Part shown: positions 55,632-63,573 of the stretch, one piece after another
How positions within the stretch are numbered: position 1 is the stretch's first letter
Layout: the number at the start of each line of letters is the position of its first letter
Translations under genes and position numbers: made by a program
Notes under the pieces: generated by a model
Told to the model about the DNA's origin: nothing
Databases searched by the model: none
The model's input: only the letters and a program-made list of their open reading frames with translations
Assembly: GCA_019918135.1 (NCBI GenBank)
Contig: WBZZ01001116.1
Coordinates: 1 to 64,000, forward strand
Origin: Paulinella micropora
Lineage: Eukaryota; Cercozoa; Imbricatea; Euglyphida; Paulinellidae
Length of the DNA: 64,000 nucleotides
Direction of reading: 5' to 3'

Positions 55632-56807
55632 ATGGCGGTCAGAGTTCTAACCGCGATGGTCATGACATTTGTCGCCGTGGTAGCGAGCACAGCCGTGTGG
55701 GAAGAAGCCAATAGGTACACCTGCCCCAAGATTCTGAGTGGGTGGCTGGAGAAGTGCCGGGGTTGTGTTGCGCGGCCATTTGCGTGCGTGCACCAGGTGG
55801 CCATCCTGGGGCAGGAGCCGCCCGACCGTGTAGTCGAGCTGTGGAACTATTCCTTGTCGTTTTCCGCGTTGCTACCCCACGCGCAACACCTGCTCTGGCC
55901 GCACCAGCAGATCAGTTGCTTGATCTTTACCGCGTACCGCGAGTTCCACCAGTTTTACGGACTGCTGGGTGATTCGCCCGTGCACAAGAGGGCAGTGGCG
56001 GGGCTGGTGCTGCTGCATCACTGCGGAGGGGTGTATGCTGACCTGGGGCTGGAGCTATTACCAAACTCAACGTGGTTGTCGTCGGGGGGACAGTTCCCAC
56101 TGCCAGCACCGGAGCCGGAAGAGGACGGCAGCTATCTGCCGGCCAGCTACTTTCTGTCAGAGCTGCCGGTGTTGATGGCGGCCCACCCGCAGCGCGTGGG
56201 CATGCCGTACCTAGTGCTGCTGCGCTACATGTCGTCCTTGGCGCTGCCCTGGCACGACAGGATCTGGAGCGCCAATTTCTCGTTCTCGGACCCGCTGGAC
56301 GAGCGCGAGGCCCTGGCCGATTCTTTGGCACAGGTATTGCGCGAGCAGAACCTCGACGACGACGCAGCGGCCGCTGCGTCGTCGTCGCCGTCGTCGACCG
56401 GCGCAGAAGGCAGCCCGCGTCTGGCCCAGGCTTGGTGGGAGGGCGTGCACAAGGTCCAGGTGCTGGGCCAGACAGAGCGTCTGCACGTGCTCAACACCAG
56501 CGAGTACCTCGAGGGCCCGCGCACCGCGTACCACGCGTCGTCCCGCGTCTGGGAGACGCCCGCCGCCGTGTTTTGGTGGCAAGAGGTCTTCCGTTGGTTG
56601 CTGCTGGTGGTGGTGGCGTGCATGCTGCTGTGCACGGCGAATCAGTGCACGCGCCAGGGCGCGCTGAGCTGCCCCTGCGGCTGGCGCCTGCACGCGACAC
56701 GCGGCACCAAGAGCTACGCGCCGTTTGAGCCGTCGACGGACAGCGGAGGGGGTTTTACGGAAGACTCTGCTTTTGAGTGCAGCCAAGACTTGGCTACGAG
56801 AGGTTGA
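55632..56807 (+). CDS. GT32-like glycosyltransferase, membrane-anchored
   Basis: 391 aa from ATG 55632. The N-terminal hydrophobic stretch (TAMVMTFVAVVASTAVW) fits a signal anchor. HKRAVAGLVLLHHCGGVYAD (about residues 117-137) matches the R..L...GG.Y.D signature of the glycosyltransferase sugar-binding region with DXD motif (GT32; OCH1-like). Here the motif reads YADLGLE, so the second Asp of DXD is absent. A second helix (WLLLVVVACMLLC, about 317-330) is followed by a 60-residue tail, an unusual end for the family. It probably acts in the secretory pathway on glycoproteins such as the membrane proteins in this window; inferred. A perfect hairpin follows the stop by 51 bp. Confidence 0.65.
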   Translation: MAVRVLTAMVMTFVAVVASTAVWEEANRYTCPKILSGWLEKCRGCVARPFACVHQVAILGQEPPDRVVELWNYSLSFSALLPHAQHLLWPHQQISCLIFTAYREFHQFYGLLGDSPVHKRAVAGLVLLHHCGGVYADLGLELLPNSTWLSSGGQFPLPAPEPEEDGSYLPASYFLSELPVLMAAHPQRVGMPYLVLLRYMSSLALPWHDRIWSANFSFSDPLDEREALADSLAQVLREQNLDDDAAAAASSSPSSTGAEGSPRLAQAWWEGVHKVQVLGQTERLHVLNTSEYLEGPRTAYHASSRVWETPAAVFWWQEVFRWLLLVVVACMLLCTANQCTRQGALSCPCGWRLHATRGTKSYAPFEPSTDSGGGFTEDSAFECSQDLATRG

Positions 56808-56858
56808 CAAAGACTTCTTCCGTCTGTTTAGGTATTCTTATATTTTCTCTCTCCTCTC

Positions 56859-56884
56859 CTCTCCCGGTAACATTACCGGGAGAG
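56859..56884. terminator. Perfect 12-bp palindromic hairpin after the glycosyltransferase gene
   Basis: CTCTCCCGGTAA, loop CA, TTACCGGGAGAG. It is 51 bp beyond the TGA. Giant viruses such as mimiviruses and pandoraviruses end transcripts at palindromes; this one fits that rule. Confidence 0.6.
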
Positions 56885-56952
56885 GCAAGCAGGACCCTTT
56901 TCTTTTGTAATTCTCAACGTGTATGCAGATCTCTTTTAATTTCTAGGTAGGC

Positions 56953-58020
56953 TCAGACCTCTTCGAGCTGCTCTGGCCTTGTCTTTATACCTATAACTTC
57001 CTGTGCCTCTTTGGCAAGACCACGAAATTCGTCGGTTTTTGACACTTTTGTCCACTCCTGCAGCAGATTGATCGCCTCTATTAAAGAGTTTTGTTCTTTC
57101 TCTGGTTCCAAGCGCATGGTGGTATTCATGAACCGTATAAGAGCCTCCCGAAACGCGCCTGTAAAAGACACCCCATCGCCACGTGTGCTTTGATTCCGAC
57201 TGACACCAGCCAACAGAATCGCAAAAAGGGACCACTGTAGTGCTGCATCAGTATGAGGTATTTTTTGGAGGTATTCCGCGTTAACTTTGCATTGGCAAAG
57301 TTTGTAACGTGTCAATAAAAAGGCACCGGTCTGGTTGGGCAATTCCTCTTGAGACGTTTCCTTTGTTTCCCTGTCAGTAGGTTTGGCGACAGGCGGTGCA
57401 GCCGTTTCTTTGCCTGGGGAGGGATTGGGATCTGTTGATATCCAAACCAGGTACTCCCCGGAAACACTGTCGAGCGCTACGGAACCCCCAGACTCGCGCG
57501 CTAGCAACTCCGCCAGAGACAGCACAGTCGACCAGAGAGCACTCAGTATAGTATCGACCACTTGCGCATCTTCCCAGTTAATACTTTTCCAAAACTCCTG
57601 TCCGTCTGTTATGGACAAATCCTGCTCCAGTTCAAACCCAACCACCAACTGTGTGGGCGACTCCTTCTCCGTACTCAAAAGTGCCCAGTCATACGGAAGC
57701 AAGGCACGCTTGGTCATGACGGGGGTGGTCACTTCGCCAAAATACCAGGGAAACCCATTTAGAGATTGAAAGTATTCTTTAACATCCTTGCCTACGGAGA
57801 CAAGCACCATGTCCAGTGGCCTCTTGCCAGAGCTCCTGTTTCTGTTGCGACAGACAAATTCTTGTTTGTGTCCGAACGAGACAACGTAGCGACGGGTTTC
57901 TGTTTGTAATATGTGCATCATAGTCTTTCCATCGGTGGGTGGCTTCCAGTCATGATATTTCATGAGCCCGGCTGCCGCTGTATTGGGGTCATCTAGCCGT
58001 AACAAGTGCTCGCTTTTCAA
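56953..58020 (-). CDS. Unknown protein of at least 340 aa
   Basis: The frame is open on the minus strand from just after TAA at about 58127-58129 down to 56953 (LEEV, TAA). No in-frame ATG occurs before MKYHDWKPPTD (about 57963), yet the sequence upstream (TDATTKGVANENSPLK) already looks coding. An out-of-frame ATG near 58034 or a splice could supply the start. A TATA box sits at 58164-58175. Segments such as FGHKQEFVCRNRNRSSG, WYFGEVTTPVMTKRALLPYD and SALWSTVLSLAELLARESGG suggest a mixed alpha/beta fold. The Glu/Thr/Pro-rich linker (PPVAKPTDRETKETSQEEL) separates two domains. Not recognised. Confidence 0.6.
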   Translation of the reverse strand: MKSEHLLRLDDPNTAAAGLMKYHDWKPPTDGKTMMHILQTETRRYVVSFGHKQEFVCRNRNRSSGKRPLDMVLVSVGKDVKEYFQSLNGFPWYFGEVTTPVMTKRALLPYDWALLSTEKESPTQLVVGFELEQDLSITDGQEFWKSINWEDAQVVDTILSALWSTVLSLAELLARESGGSVALDSVSGEYLVWISTDPNPSPGKETAAPPVAKPTDRETKETSQEELPNQTGAFLLTRYKLCQCKVNAEYLQKIPHTDAALQWSLFAILLAGVSRNQSTRGDGVSFTGAFREALIRFMNTTMRLEPEKEQNSLIEAINLLQEWTKVSKTDEFRGLAKEAQEVIGIKTRPEQLEEV

Positions 58021-58163
58021 AGGGCTGTTTTCATTAGCAACACCTTTGGTTGTTGCGTCGGTTAGCTTGTGGCTTTTGAGAGCTGTTATTTCTTTGGCAG
58101 GTTTATTGCCCTGCCCTTCCGTCGTCGCTTAGATTAGATAAAAGGCTTGGTTCTCCGCACCTT

Positions 58164-58175
58164 CTCTTTTATATA
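58164..58175 (-). promoter_or_regulatory. TATA box for the 56953-58020 gene
   Basis: TATATAAAAGAG on the minus strand, about 35-45 bp before the open frame begins. This resembles a eukaryotic core promoter. Confidence 0.5.
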
Positions 58176-58334
58176 ATATCCTAGCAATGTGTTTTAGCTC
58201 TCCTTTCCTTTCACCCCTTCCCCTCCTGCCGTTCGCTCTTTCCTCTCCTCCCTCCCTCCCCCCCCCCCTCTCCCCCTCCTTGCACATTCCATACCCCCCC
58301 CCCCCCTTCTGTTCCTATCCTTTACAGGTAGGTG

Positions 58335-59657
58335 TTATGAGCAGCGCCTTCCGGCCCAGAGAATGTGTGCCCCGGCAGCGTTCACAAGCATGCGGGTGCT
58401 GGGCCGTCGCTGGGCCTGCTCCCCAGCGCAGCCCGCAACGGCGTCGACGACGGCGTAGGCGTGCATGAGGCCGGGCGCGCCCACGAGCCGGGCGGAACAG
58501 AACAAAAAACACAGCCACGCTAGCAAGACGCCAGCCCGCGCATGTGCGGTCTGGGCATGCTTTACGGGCTCAGGCTGGGCAGTGTTATGGTGGAACATGC
58601 GTGCAAGGCGTGGGTGAGCGTGCCAGTATGGTTTTATTAAAGTGGAAAAAACAGGGCCCAGCTCGGGCACGCGCGGGCAGTCGCCGGGTCGGGCGGGCAG
58701 AACCAGTGATCGGACCAGCTTAAGCAGCGGGGCGGCCACCGCCGCCTGGTGGTTGGGCAGGCACCAGGCCGTGTAGTAGCGCCAAAAACCGGGGTGCGTC
58801 TGCAGCACGCGCCTGCTCAAGAACCTCCACGCTAACTCAAACCGGGGGGCATGCCCCCCGCGCCCCCCCTTCTCTCCCATCCAGCCCGCGCAGCGGGCTG
58901 GGCATGCCCCCCGGAGGTGCTTGAGCAGCGCCGGCGGCGAGCAGCACAACAGGTACAGGATCATGGCGTCGATCGCCACCTGGCGTTCCCCGGGTCCGAC
59001 GCACAACTCGACGAGCGTGTTCTCGCCCGCATCCGTCACGGACGCGCGCACGGGGCGGCCGTCGCTTTCGGTCAGGTCCAGCAACACGTTGGCTGGCGAT
59101 AGGTCCAGACAGAACAGCCCCCCGTCGACTAGCTTGCCCAGGCAGTCCTGCAAACACTCCCAAAACCGCCCCCAATCTACTGCTGGCCCGTCCGCGCCAT
59201 CGTCCAACAGCAACAGCTGGGCCAGCGACGTCGTAAAGCCCTCCAGAAACAAGACGCTGGGGCAGCGCGCGCCGGGCTGCGCGCAGGCCTCCAGTGCCCT
59301 TTGCAGCCCGGGGGGCATGCCCAGCCCGCTGCGCGGGCTGGATTGGAGCAAAGGGGGGGCGCGGGGGGCATGCCCCCCGAGAGCCTGACGCACCCCCCCT
59401 GCGTTTAGCCGCCAGACCGCCAGCAGGCGCGGGCCCGCGCCCAAGTGCTGCAGGCGCCTGTAGCCTCGCGCCTGGTTCCCCCGCGGGTCACAGGTCACTT
59501 TGCAGACCACGCCCCTGCACAATGGGTCGCGAAACACGTGCCCCTGCCGACCACTCCCGACCCACTCCCAGCCGCGCAATCGCTCGCACAGCAGTCGCGT
59601 CTGCTCAGTGTCCAGCTCGGTCAGTTTGCGCGGGCTGAAGACATTCAAGTCGCTCAT
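58335..59657 (-). CDS. Protein-kinase-like protein with two embedded P elements
   Basis: 440 aa from ATG 59657. Glycine loop GSGRQGHVF (34-42), ATP lysine in VVCKV (53), catalytic loop LDLSPANVLL (about 184-193) and TDAGEN (about 207-212), where DAG stands for DFG. The HRD histidine is changed, but both aspartates and the Asn are kept. A P element after about residue 95 adds a Gly/Pro/Arg-rich loop between the N- and C-lobe parts; a second, inverted P element adds another near residue 250. Both keep the frame. The C-terminus has a hydrophobic stretch (VLLAWLCFLFCSARLVG). Likely an atypical kinase related to small viral or RIO/ABC1-like kinases; the substrate is unknown. Confidence 0.65.
   Translation of the reverse strand: MSDLNVFSPRKLTELDTEQTRLLCERLRGWEWVGSGRQGHVFRDPLCRGVVCKVTCDPRGNQARGYRRLQHLGAGPRLLAVWRLNAGGVRQALGGHAPRAPPLLQSSPRSGLGMPPGLQRALEACAQPGARCPSVLFLEGFTTSLAQLLLLDDGADGPAVDWGRFWECLQDCLGKLVDGGLFCLDLSPANVLLDLTESDGRPVRASVTDAGENTLVELCVGPGERQVAIDAMILYLLCCSPPALLKHLRGACPARCAGWMGEKGGRGGHAPRFELAWRFLSRRVLQTHPGFWRYYTAWCLPNHQAAVAAPLLKLVRSLVLPARPGDCPRVPELGPVFSTLIKPYWHAHPRLARMFHHNTAQPEPVKHAQTAHARAGVLLAWLCFLFCSARLVGAPGLMHAYAVVDAVAGCAGEQAQRRPSTRMLVNAAGAHILWAGRRCS
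58843..58914. repeat. Full P element inside the kinase CDS (copy 1)
   Basis: GGGGGGCATGCCCCCCG, spacer, CCAGCCCGCGCAGCGGGCTG, then GGCATGCCCCCC. Length about 72 bp, a multiple of three. It is the reverse complement, in outline, of the copy at 59309. Confidence 0.85.
59309..59379. repeat. Full P element inside the kinase CDS (copy 2)
   Basis: GGGGGGCATGCCCAGCCCGC TGCGCGGGCTGG, spacer, then CGGGGGGCATGCCCCCCG. Opposite orientation to 58843; the frame stays open. Confidence 0.85.
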
Positions 59658-59935
59658 GTCGGTTTCTGTGCCTGTCTTGATTATTTACTATTGTGTTTGG
59701 CAACTGAGGGGGGGGGGGAGGGGGGGGGGGGAAGAGAGGGCGAGAAAAAAGAAGGGAAGGGGGAGGGGCGGGGAGAGAGCCCTTCCCGTCTTCCTCCCTC
59801 CTTCCTTTCCCTCCCCGAACCAACCCTAGCAGATTGCTTTTTTTTGCAAAGAGCTGTCTATTGTTAGCAAAAAAAAGCAACGGTCGTGTCGTTGAAAAGT
59901 AAACTGGATAGCTCGTGTGCGCTTGTGCTTTACCC
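59658..59935. other. Divergent promoter region with G/A-C/T tract
   Basis: Between the kinase start (minus) and the coiled-coil gene (plus). G/A-rich then C/T-rich fold-back at 59710-59815, then TTGCTTTTTTTTGC and GCAAAAAAAAGC, which can also pair (about 59836-59880). Confidence 0.45.
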
Positions 59936-60745
59936 ATGGCGTCGACACCACCATCCACAACGGGGGACAAAGCCACGAGATATGTCGGTGTGCATACGAC
60001 CTATTACTGTTCTAGCTCAGAGGCCGGCGGCGAGGGACTTCAGGAAATTCATGCGTGCATAAACACGCCCACCCCCTTATCTCTGAGTGCGCAAGCCGGC
60101 AGCTATGACCCTGAAAATGACTGCTTCTGCATTATCGAGAATTTAATCACCAATCAGGGCTTGGCGTTAGCCCAACTACAAAACTCGCTGGCAGAGCACA
60201 GTACTCGTCTGCAAGCAAGCCCTGGGCCGGCCCATGACTCTGAGAAGAAGAAACAAAAAAAGCAAAGGCGTGCCGAGAGGCGCGTAAACGAACAACTGCA
60301 ACACTTGCGCGTCCTTACGCAGGAGCTCAAGCAGTGGCGCGTCAAAGCCCTGGAAGTGCGCCAGAAAGAGGCCGGCCCTACCTTTCACAATCAGATGCAC
60401 GAGGACATGAAAGCTCTACAGGATAGCTACACCAAACTCCAACTCGGGGGCCAGTCCGACGAAAGTGTGCAAGGCTTTATGGACGGGCTTAGGCACTGGG
60501 AAACAGCCCTGAGCCCACCCCAACTTACCTTGGCCATTCTTCGGGACAAGGTACTGTCTTTTGGCTGGGCTAGTGCAGGCTCTGCTACCGAGCTAAAAAA
60601 GTCTTTCCTGAGATCCCTGCTGGAAGTCTTACTCCTTTTGGAAGTTCTGAACCCCTATCTCATGGGAGGGGAAGAGAACCGTCGCAACGCGATCGGCTTG
60701 GTACAAGAGGAGCTCAAAGACAAGCCCCTTTGCGCGGATTGCTAA
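59936..60745 (+). CDS. Coiled-coil, basic-patch unknown protein
   Basis: 269 aa from ATG 59936 to TAA 60743-60745. A Ser/Thr-rich start leads to a helix (IENLITNQGLALAQLQNSLA). A strongly basic patch follows (EKKKQKKQRRAERR, about residues 102-115), a likely nuclear signal or nucleic-acid contact. It continues as a coiled coil (EQLQHLRVLTQELKQWRVKA). The C-terminal 90 residues are helical and Leu-rich (SFLRSLLEVLLLLEVLNPYL). Intact frame. No family recognised; a structural or nuclear role is only a guess. Confidence 0.7.
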   Translation: MASTPPSTTGDKATRYVGVHTTYYCSSSEAGGEGLQEIHACINTPTPLSLSAQAGSYDPENDCFCIIENLITNQGLALAQLQNSLAEHSTRLQASPGPAHDSEKKKQKKQRRAERRVNEQLQHLRVLTQELKQWRVKALEVRQKEAGPTFHNQMHEDMKALQDSYTKLQLGGQSDESVQGFMDGLRHWETALSPPQLTLAILRDKVLSFGWASAGSATELKKSFLRSLLEVLLLLEVLNPYLMGGEENRRNAIGLVQEELKDKPLCADC

Positions 60746-60847
60746 GCTACCGCCCAGAATGGAGCGGAGGGAAAGGGAGGACGGGGAGGAGGCGAGGGAG
60801 AGAAGGCAGGGGGGGGGGGATCTTGTGCTTTTTGTGCAGTTGCTCGG

Positions 60848-60860
60848 TATATATAAAAGG
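60848..60860 (+). promoter_or_regulatory. TATA box of the 60919 gene
   Basis: TATATATAAAAGG, 59 bp before ATG 60919. It matches the eukaryotic TATA consensus. Confidence 0.65.
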
Positions 60861-60918
60861 TAATAAGAGGAGAAACCAAAAAAAAGGGGGGGAGGAGCGG
60901 GCTGTCAGCAAGATCCGC

Positions 60919-61647
60919 ATGCTGGTGCTGTTAAACTTTCTCTGGACTGCCGGAGCCAGCTTATACAGAGCTGAGATTGAATCCCAGCTGAAGACGCAGA
61001 ACAATCATACGCACTCGTTGACACTCTCCGCGCCGGGGGGGCGTGCAAACGCGTTTAAGGTCCAGCCCTTTGCGGAGTTTCCGGATTGCGCTTTTGTCAA
61101 GCTGGCCGGCGTGGTCACACGCTGGCAGTCTTCCCAAAAACCAGAATGGGAATTCCACGCCGAACCGAAGGCGTGGCACACCCCCCAACCAATTAGGGAT
61201 GGCCCATTCGAACGTCGCTATACCGAGGATATCGAAGGTAATATCTTGTACAAGAGCAATATCAAGCTACGGCGCCAAAAGTGGTCCGAGATCACGCTGA
61301 GCTTCGACGTAGTCTGCTATGCCGATTGGGGGCTCCGCTCTTGCACCATTGACTACACGCCCTTCATCGTGTGCAGCGAGGATTACCACAGAACCCGCAA
61401 CGTAGGGATCAGCTGCTTGTTCTTTCTGCTCCTGACTGTTGTGTACACGTGTTGTTTTTGTTGCCTATTTAAACCAGACAACGATTCGAACTCTCAGCAA
61501 GATATCACTTTAGAGCACTATCAGCCAGGTCCCACCTTAGAAAACAAGGGCTGTTGCCTCGTATTCTTGCTGCTGTTTGTCACGTGCGTTCTGGCCCTTG
61601 CGTATCTGGTGCTTTGGCACAACAAGGACCAAGTGCATATGTTCTAA
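60919..61647 (+). CDS. Membrane protein with signal peptide and two helices
   Basis: 242 aa. Residues 1-16 (MLVLLNFLWTAGASLY) fit a signal peptide. The next 145 residues are polar with one N-glycosylation site (NHTH) and cysteines in SFDVVCYADWGLRSC and PFIVC. Two membrane helices follow: ISCLFFLLLTVVYTCCFCC (about 165-183) and CCLVFLLLFVTCVLALAYL (about 211-229), joined by a 25-residue polar loop. Cysteine clusters at the membrane edge suggest palmitoylation. It has its own TATA box. It may be a virion-membrane or host-membrane protein; the family is unknown. Confidence 0.7.
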   Translation: MLVLLNFLWTAGASLYRAEIESQLKTQNNHTHSLTLSAPGGRANAFKVQPFAEFPDCAFVKLAGVVTRWQSSQKPEWEFHAEPKAWHTPQPIRDGPFERRYTEDIEGNILYKSNIKLRRQKWSEITLSFDVVCYADWGLRSCTIDYTPFIVCSEDYHRTRNVGISCLFFLLLTVVYTCCFCCLFKPDNDSNSQQDITLEHYQPGPTLENKGCCLVFLLLFVTCVLALAYLVLWHNKDQVHMF

Positions 61648-61708
61648 ACCCAGCAAGCGGCCTAGCATGGTGTTTCAGAAGAGAAGTTTCAAGACACCTA
61701 ATTCAATC

Positions 61709-62137
61709 TTAAATGAATTTAATTAAACAGTTAAGCGGGCTGGGCCGCCTGCTCGAGAGATGCGGTTCGACGCCTTGGCCGCTATGTAGCGCCAAGCATT
61801 CCAATTCCAACGGTGGCAAGCTCTTGGAAGGAGATGCGAGCGGGCTGGGCCTTGTTGGAAGATCCGTCAAAGGTCGACAAAAGCTCGGAGCTTTAGGACT
61901 GCGAGGACAGCCTTGGAACTCGTACGGTGACGCTTGCGACATTGACAATGAATCAAGGTTTCTTAGTGCGTGCAGTTTCTGGCTGCCAAGCGCAACCGGT
62001 AGGCTCCGTAGGCTCGTCGTCGGCTCGTCGTCGTCGTCGTCGGGATCCTTCGAGCCCACCCCACATTCGTCGGGTTCTGCTTCGGCTTGGCTCTTGGCAA
62101 GCTGAGCAGAGCCGAGTTTCTTTGGGACGCATTGCAT
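61709..62137 (-). CDS. Unknown ORF, strand uncertain
   Basis: 142 aa from ATG 62137, with an acidic run (DPDDDDDEP) from CGTCGTCGTC repeats and a Pro/Ser-rich tail that ends in AATTAAAT sequence. Plus-strand frames here also look open (61713-62105). The minus strand is preferred because the TTTAATTAAAC at 61720 then acts as its end signal and its neighbour at 62172 points the same way. Confidence 0.3.
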   Translation of the reverse strand: MQCVPKKLGSAQLAKSQAEAEPDECGVGSKDPDDDDDEPTTSLRSLPVALGSQKLHALRNLDSLSMSQASPYEFQGCPRSPKAPSFCRPLTDLPTRPSPLASPSKSLPPLELECLALHSGQGVEPHLSSRRPSPLNCLIKFI

Positions 62138-62171
62138 CGATTACTTTATAATTAAAAACAAGACAACTAAT

Positions 62172-63044
62172 TCAATAAGTAAGCCATTTCGTTTGTGCCA
62201 AACAGATCACGGGTTGCAAAGGTTCCTCTAACGACTGTCTGGCTGTACATATACGCTTAAGGGTCTCTCGAAAGAAATACGCCATCTCCTTCCCGGATGC
62301 ACGCCACGAATCATCACCATCGTACCGCGGATGGTTAGGAATCCAGTTGAATTCAAGGTAACTCTCAGCGCGTTGCTTGAAGTCGCGCGGTGGAAAACTA
62401 GACAAATTCCATTGCTGCAGAACCTCTAGCATCTCGACTCCCTCTCTTGTCGTGGCTTGCCCCCCTGTCGCGCGCTTTCTACCCTCCGCTGTCGTACTCT
62501 GTTTTAAATAATCTATCGCGTATTGCACATGATCCCTCTGCCGTCCAGTAATTCGCTGTATTTCTGTAGCTTGCCCCGCCTTCGCTACAAGCCTCTTTAC
62601 CCGAGCAGAGTATTGTTCTACCTGCTCCTTCAGCAAATTTAAATCTTTTAGTTGTTTCTCGACTCTGGCCGTTGCTAGTAGTACGGAATCGTTCTTTAGG
62701 GACACCCTAAGTTGCAGTTGTTCTTGCTCAAGACATTCTTTTGCTTTCTGGATTTGGGTAGATTGAGACTTGCTGGCAGCTTGAATTTCTTGCACGTTGG
62801 CCATCTCAATTGGTATAGACATGGGTTTTGGTGTAATTACCGCGATTCTACGCGTCCTATCTGTTTGATCAATCCCATTTTTAAACCAATCGTTTTCCCG
62901 CACGTTAAGAGAAAATACGTAGCAGGTCTCGACAGGTTCTCCGTCATCTCCGACGTATCGGCTGGAGTTATTCCAGGTCTGAAATTCTGTGTGCATGGGT
63001 ATTTTTTCGCGACGTGATTTGCCGCAGTCCGTGCATAACGCCAT
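62172..63044 (-). CDS. Zinc-ribbon-start, coiled-coil unknown protein
   Basis: 290 aa from ATG 63044. The start MALCTDCGKSRREKIPMHTE holds one C-x2-C pair. The next part (RYVGDDGEPVETCYVFSLNV) may be a beta domain. A long coiled coil spans about residues 100-165 (SQSTQIQKAKECLEQEQLQL, VEKQLKDLNLLKEQVEQYSA). The C-terminal domain is aromatic (YLEFNWIPNHPRYDGDDSW) and ends SLEEPLQPVICLAQTKWLTY. A broken, shortened paralogue is at 15614-16150. Lower GC than the F-box-like genes. Function unknown; coiled coil plus CxxC hints at a scaffold. Confidence 0.7.
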   Translation of the reverse strand: MALCTDCGKSRREKIPMHTEFQTWNNSSRYVGDDGEPVETCYVFSLNVRENDWFKNGIDQTDRTRRIAVITPKPMSIPIEMANVQEIQAASKSQSTQIQKAKECLEQEQLQLRVSLKNDSVLLATARVEKQLKDLNLLKEQVEQYSARVKRLVAKAGQATEIQRITGRQRDHVQYAIDYLKQSTTAEGRKRATGGQATTREGVEMLEVLQQWNLSSFPPRDFKQRAESYLEFNWIPNHPRYDGDDSWRASGKEMAYFFRETLKRICTARQSLEEPLQPVICLAQTKWLTY

Positions 63045-63331
63045 TACGAATTTAAAAAAGGGGCAAGGGCGAGGGGAGAGGGGGGGGGGAGGAGTGAAGA
63101 AAGGGAGAGGGGAGAAAGAAAGGGAGGGGAAGAGGGAGGCGCCCCCCCCTTCTCTCCCTGGTCTCTTCCGAGGGGAAGGGTGCCCGAAAAAACTTTTTTG
63201 ATCAGAGGGGCACAATTCTGGCACACGTTCCTTTTCTCTGGGAAATACGCACACATACACATTTGGCGACAAATTAATCCTTGATATGCCGATCTTTGCA
63301 GTAGTACCCAGGCCGCTTGCGCGGCCTGGAG
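63045..63331. repeat. GA/CT fold-back and P hairpin
   Basis: 63055-63165 is a G/A run then C/T run around GGCGCCCC, upstream of the 63044 start. 63307-63330 is a P hairpin variant CCAGGCCGCTTGCGCGGCCT. Confidence 0.6.
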
Positions 63332-63467
63332 GGAGTTTGAAAAACAAAATTTCAAGACAAACTCAGAATTTAATCATAAATGAATTTTTATTAAAAGTCA
63401 AGTATGCGGCCGCTCGTTCCAGCGGCTGGCTGGGACGGCCTCTGCCCAGCCCGCTTGCGCGGTCTGG
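63332..63467. repeat. Duplicated gene tail plus P hairpin
   Basis: 63332-63443 repeats 63512-63630 (CAAAATTTCAAGAC, TTTAATCATAAATGAATTTT, GCGGCCGCTCGTTCCAGCGG). The latter is the 3' end of the gene below. A P hairpin CCAGCCCGCTTGCGCGGTCT (63447-63466) closes the extra copy. Confidence 0.8.
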
Positions 63468-63573
63468 AGAGAAGGAGAGGGGAGAGGGACAGGATCCTGC
63501 CAAGTAAAACTCGGCAGGGAGTTTGACAAAACAAAATTTCAAGACTCAGAATTTAATCATAAACGAATTTCTA

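Noticed and set aside
58335..59657. Calling the kinase a pseudogene because of the inserted P elements
   Set aside because: Both insertions keep the frame, and the glycine loop, lysine and both aspartates are present.
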